A DNA stretch of 64,000 bases from Bin95 sp965220855 (GTDB taxonomy: Bacteria > Pseudomonadota > Alphaproteobacteria > Bin95), in assembly GCA_965220855.1 (NCBI GenBank), contig CBDCQY010000001.1:2604001-2668000 (forward strand). The letters are read 5' to 3'. Numbering within the stretch: the first letter of the stretch is position 1; every line of letters begins with the position of its first letter. Positions 60,915 through 64,000 of the stretch are shown here, piece by piece. The translations under genes were made by a program, and so were the position numbers. The notes below the pieces were generated by a model. That model saw nothing but the letters and a program-made list of their open reading frames with translations, did no database searches and was not told where the DNA came from.

Positions 60915-61757
60915 ATGCAGGTCGTCCGCAGCGTTCCCGAGCTTCGCCGCTTCGTGCGCGTCTGGCGGCGCGTCGGCCTCACGGTCGGCGTCACACCCAC
61001 CATGGGCGCGCTGCATGACGGCCATCTCGCGCTTGCCGCCGCCAGCAAGGCGCGCGCCGACCGCTCCATCGTCACGCTCTTCGTCAACCCCAAACAGTTC
61101 GACGACAGGGGCGATCTCGCGCGCTACCCGCAGGACGAGGCGGCGGACCGGGAGCGCCTGGCCCCGCTCGATATCGACCTGTTGTTCGCGCCGCCGCCGG
61201 AGGCCGTCTATCCGCCCGGCTTCGCCACCGCCATTTCCGTTTCCGGCGTGACCGAGGGCCTCTGCGGGGCCGCCCGGCCGGGCCATTTCGACGGCGTGGC
61301 GACGGTGGTCGCCAAGCTGCTGACGCAGACCGGCGCGGACCTCGCCTTCTTCGGCGAGAAGGACTATCAGCAGCTGATCACGGTGCGCCGGCTCGCGCGC
61401 GACCTGGACCTGCCGGTCGAGATCGTCGGCTGCCCGACGGTGCGCGAACCGGACGGCCTCGCGCTCTCCTCGCGCAACGCCGCCCTCTCGACCGCCGAGC
61501 GCGCCATCGCCCCGGCGCTCCAGCAGGCGCTCGCGGCCGCAGGCGCGGAGCTGCGCCGGGGCGCGGACGCCGCCTGCCTCTGCGAAACGCGGGACCGCAT
61601 CCTCGCCGCCGGCTTTCGCGCCGTCGATTATGCGGCGCTTTGCGACGCGGAAGACCTCGCGCCGCTGGAGCGGCTCGACCGGCCGGCGCGACTGCTCGCC
61701 GCCGCCTGGCTCGGCCGCACCCGGCTGATCGACAATATCGCGCTGGAGCCGGCGTGA
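60915..61757 (+). CDS. panC: Pantothenate synthetase
   Basis: The 280-residue product has the PTMGALHDGHLAL motif (HxGH-like, residues about 28-40), FVNPKQFDDRGDLARYPQD, the FGEKDYQQLITVRRLARDL motif (KMSKS-like) and DGLALSSRNAALS. It joins pantoate and beta-alanine using ATP. It is divergent from the RlmI-like gene. The first codon MQVVRSVPELR is preferred over open frame upstream. Confidence 0.96.
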   Translation: MQVVRSVPELRRFVRVWRRVGLTVGVTPTMGALHDGHLALAAASKARADRSIVTLFVNPKQFDDRGDLARYPQDEAADRERLAPLDIDLLFAPPPEAVYPPGFATAISVSGVTEGLCGAARPGHFDGVATVVAKLLTQTGADLAFFGEKDYQQLITVRRLARDLDLPVEIVGCPTVREPDGLALSSRNAALSTAERAIAPALQQALAAAGAELRRGADAACLCETRDRILAAGFRAVDYAALCDAEDLAPLERLDRPARLLAAAWLGRTRLIDNIALEPA

Positions 61758-61833
61758 GCGCCCGCGCCATGGCTTCCAATCCGGGCGAAACCGTTTCATG
61801 TTCGGGCGTCGCGGGTCCGGGACGGGGGGAAGG

Positions 61834-63137
61834 ATGAAGATCACCGCCATTCGCACCATGACGGCGGAAATGCCGCTGGATGAACCCGTCGTCACCGCGA
61901 TCCACGACATCCGCTCGATCGGCTATGCGCTCGTCTTCATCGACACCGACGCCGGAGTGACCGGCGAGGGCCATCTGATTTCGGTCGGCGCGCGCCATCT
62001 GGCGCCGCTGGAGACCATGACCGCCGGGCTCGGGTCCGCGCTGGTCGGCGAGGATGCGCACCGGGTCGAGGCGCTCTGGCACAAGCTCTGGGACGAGGTG
62101 AACTATTTCGGCCAAAAGGGTGTGGCGCTGTTCGCGCTCTCGGCGCTCGACATGGCGCTCTGGGACGCGCGCGGCAAGGCGCTCGGCCAGCCCGCGCACC
62201 GCCTGCTCGGCTCCTGCCGCAGCGCGGTGCGCGCCTATCACAGCGGCGGCCTCTGGCTCTCGCGCTCGCGCGACGAGCTGGTCGCCGAGGCCAAGGGCTA
62301 TCTGGCCGAGGGCTTCCGCGCCATGAAGATGCGCCTCGGCAAGCCCCGCTGGCAGGAGGATGTCGAGCGCGCGGAGGCGCTCCGCGACGCGCTCGGCCCC
62401 GATGTGCTGCTGATGGCGGACGCCAATCAGGGCTTCGACGCCGCCCACGCGCTCCGGCTCGGACGCGAGCTCGACCCGCTCGACCTCGCCTGGTTCGAGG
62501 AGCCGGTGCCCGCCTACGACGTAGCCGGCCACGCCGCCCTGGTGGCGGCGCTCGACACGCCGATCGCCACCGGCGAGAGCGAATATGCCCGCTACGGCTT
62601 CCGCCCGCTGATCGAGGCGAAGGCGGCGGATGTGCTGATGCCGGACCTCGGGCGGGTCGGCGGCGTCAGCGAATTCGTGCGCGTCGCGCATATGGCCCAG
62701 GCCTGGGACCTGCCGGTCTCGCCGCATCTCTATTCGGAGGCCTCGCTGCAGCTTTGCGGCGCGCTGCAGAACTGCGCCCTGCTGGAATATATGCCCTGGA
62801 CGGCGGCGATCTTCCGCGAGGCGATTACCCTGCGGGACGGCATGGCGGAGGTGCCGGACCGGCCGGGCCTCGGCTTCGCCCTCGACCTCGACAAGCTGGA
62901 GGGCTACCGCAGCGCCGCGCCCGCGCCGAAACGCCGCGCGCGTCGCCCGGAGGCCAAGAAAGCGCCCGAGCCGGAACCGGCAAATGCACCGGTGGAAGCG
63001 CCGGAACCGGTTGCGGAGAAGCCCCGAAACCGGTTGCGGAAGAGCCGCCGAAGCCTGCGCGCAAGCCCGCCCGGCGCAAGCCGCGCGACCCGGAGAGGCT
63101 GCCATGGTATTTGCGCGGCAAGGCGGAAGATGGATAA
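61834..63137 (+). pseudogene. Mandelate racemase/muconate lactonizing enzyme family protein, broken C-terminal tail
   Basis: From ATG at 61834 the frame encodes the enolase-superfamily MR/MLE domains: an N-terminal capping domain, then FRAMKMRLGKPRWQEDVERA, MADANQGFDAAHALRLG, WFEEPVPAYDVAGHAALV, TGESEYARYGF, DLGRVGGVSEFVRVAHMAQ and HLYSEASLQLCGA. The Asp, Glu and Glu metal ligands and a His-type base are present, so the main enzyme is whole. After about residue 380 comes a Pro/Glu/Ala-rich tail. At about 63020 the frame shifts: one missing base in a CCCC run would restore PKPVAEEPPKPARKPARRK and a stop at 63137. In the literal frame it runs in frame into the next gene. It lies between panC and the TauD gene. 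Substrate not known. Confidence 0.7.
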
Positions 63138-63180
63138 TGCGCACACGAAGCCGCCAACCGATGACAGGGGAGACGAAGGC

Positions 63181-64000
63181 ATGGATGTGAGACCGCTGGC
63201 CGGGGCGTGCGGGGCGGAGGTGCGCGGGGTCGATCTGGCCGCGCTCGACGAGGCGGGTTTCGACGCCGTCCGCGAGGTCTTTCTGCGCCACAAGGTGGTC
63301 TGCTTCCGCGACCAGGAGCTGGACGAGGAAGACCAGCTGGCCTTCGCGCGGCGCTTCGGCCCGCTGATCGTGCATCCCAACCTGATCTCCGAGAGCAACC
63401 ACCCGGAGGTCATCACCATCCGCAAGGAGCCGGAGGACACGGCGACGGTCGGCGGCTTCTGGCACACCGACACGACCTGCCTGGAGAAGCCGCCGCTCGG
63501 CGCGGCGCTCTACGCCATCGAGGTGCCGCCGGCCGGCGGCGACACGCTCTTCGCCGACCAGCAGGGCGCCTGGGACCTGCTCTCCGACGGCATGAAGGCG
63601 ATGCTGGAGGGCCTGCAGGCGGTGCATAACGACACCCGCGTCGCCGGCCCGGCGGTCGGCTTCAACGCGTCCCGCACGACCAAGAACCGCGAGGACGACA
63701 GCTGGCGGCCGACGGAATGCGTGCATCCCGTGGTGCGCACCCACCCCGAGACCGGCCGCAAGGGCCTGTTCGTCAACCTGGCCTACACGATCCGCTTCGT
63801 CGGCATGACCGAGGCCGAGAGCGCGCCGCTGCTCGACTATCTCTACAGCGTCGGCGAGCGCCCGGAACTCACCTGCCGCATCTCCTGGCAACCCGGCAGC
63901 CTGACGCTCTGGGACAATCGCTGCCTGAAGCATCTGGCCGTCAACGACTATCCCGGCCACCGCCGCGAGATGCGCCGCATCCAGATCGAGGGCGACCGGC
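63181..64000 (+). CDS. TauD/TfdA-family Fe(II)/2-oxoglutarate dioxygenase, C-terminus cut by the right edge
   Basis: The visible 273 residues have the TauD fold: MDVRPLAGACGAEVRGVDLA, KVVCFRDQELDEEDQLAFAR, FWHTDTTCLEKPP (His95 and Asp97, iron ligands) and LTLWDNRCLKHLAVNDYPG (third His ligand), plus the RREMRRI 2-oxoglutarate-binding end. Members break down sulfonates, phenoxyacetates or related compounds. A GGGGAGACG site precedes the ATG. Only the last few residues seem to be missing. Confidence 0.92.
   Translation, partial: MDVRPLAGACGAEVRGVDLAALDEAGFDAVREVFLRHKVVCFRDQELDEEDQLAFARRFGPLIVHPNLISESNHPEVITIRKEPEDTATVGGFWHTDTTCLEKPPLGAALYAIEVPPAGGDTLFADQQGAWDLLSDGMKAMLEGLQAVHNDTRVAGPAVGFNASRTTKNREDDSWRPTECVHPVVRTHPETGRKGLFVNLAYTIRFVGMTEAESAPLLDYLYSVGERPELTCRISWQPGSLTLWDNRCLKHLAVNDYPGHRREMRRIQIEGDR

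Noticed and set aside
61378..63960. 860-codon minus-strand frame
   Set aside because: Opposite panC, the MR/MLE enzyme and TauD; a composition artefact.
1..64000. CRISPR array, rRNA operon, prophage or further tRNA
   Set aside because: I saw no regularly spaced direct repeats, no rRNA-like sequence, no phage structural genes and no second tRNA cloverleaf, but I could not scan with a model.

Overview
The window is GC-rich, tightly packed chromosome from a member of the Alphaproteobacteria. A Rhodospirillales-like or related marine/soil lineage is inferred, not proven. The pointers are an heparinase II/III-rpe pair, DUF2794 and DUF4169 proteins, a ccmDEFGHI cytochrome c maturation operon, a SbmA/BacA-type transporter, two class III CoA-transferases and an M20 carbamoylase. 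Most genes overlap by 1-4 bases (ATGA or TGATG). Most of the alternative long reading frames are shadows caused by high GC.

Layout. 1-484: the start of an AT-richer membrane protein that runs off the left edge. 592-7318 (minus): thrS-infC-rpmI-rplT-pheS-pheT, with infC apparently starting at ATA inside the thrS stop. 7361-16310: GST, a large FAD/Fe-S oxidoreductase, a quinone reductase, a SpoU methylase, a tRNA-Sec gene (selC, 12535-12629), a CoA-transferase, a carbamoylase and a 2-hydroxyacid dehydrogenase. 16349-17325: remnants of two insertion sequences. 17286-21022 (minus): four overlapping genes of the ureohydrolase superfamily, of which only the last keeps a full metal site. 21219-22304 (minus): an AhpD-like selenoprotein with an in-frame UGA at a CxxU motif. 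22370-28389: heparinase, rpe, a metallo-beta-lactamase-fold hydrolase running in frame into a sirtuin, pgk, an aquaporin and a DUF4169 gene. 28504-36807: SbmA/BacA-like transporter, acyl-CoA dehydrogenase, pheA, kdsB, a two-haem cytochrome c, hisN-like phosphatase, CoA-transferase, luciferase-like oxidoreductase. 36814-45836: DUF2794, YfgM-like protein, bamB, der, a CoA-ester lyase and ccmDEFGHI. 45857-56914: a catalytically dead HtrA-like protein, ppk, ppx, rnd, aspS, a beta-hydroxyacid dehydrogenase, NIPSNAP and hemB. 57006-64000: a DNA methyltransferase fused to a nuclease-like domain, DUF1989, an AT-rich secreted protein, an RlmI-like methylase, panC, an enolase-superfamily enzyme with a broken tail, and a TauD-type dioxygenase cut by the right edge.

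How the parts fit. selC shows that this genome can decode UGA as selenocysteine, and the only clear user in view is the AhpD-like gene about 9 kb away. The ccm genes supply holocytochromes such as the two-haem cytochrome at 32737. ppk and ppx form a polyphosphate make-and-break pair. The most unusual region is 16.3-22.3 kb: transposase debris, a four-gene ureohydrolase-like operon with three apparently inactive members, and the selenoprotein. Two coding frames (about 25.5 kb and 63.0 kb) look broken by loss of one base in a short G or C run, which could be real or an assembly error.
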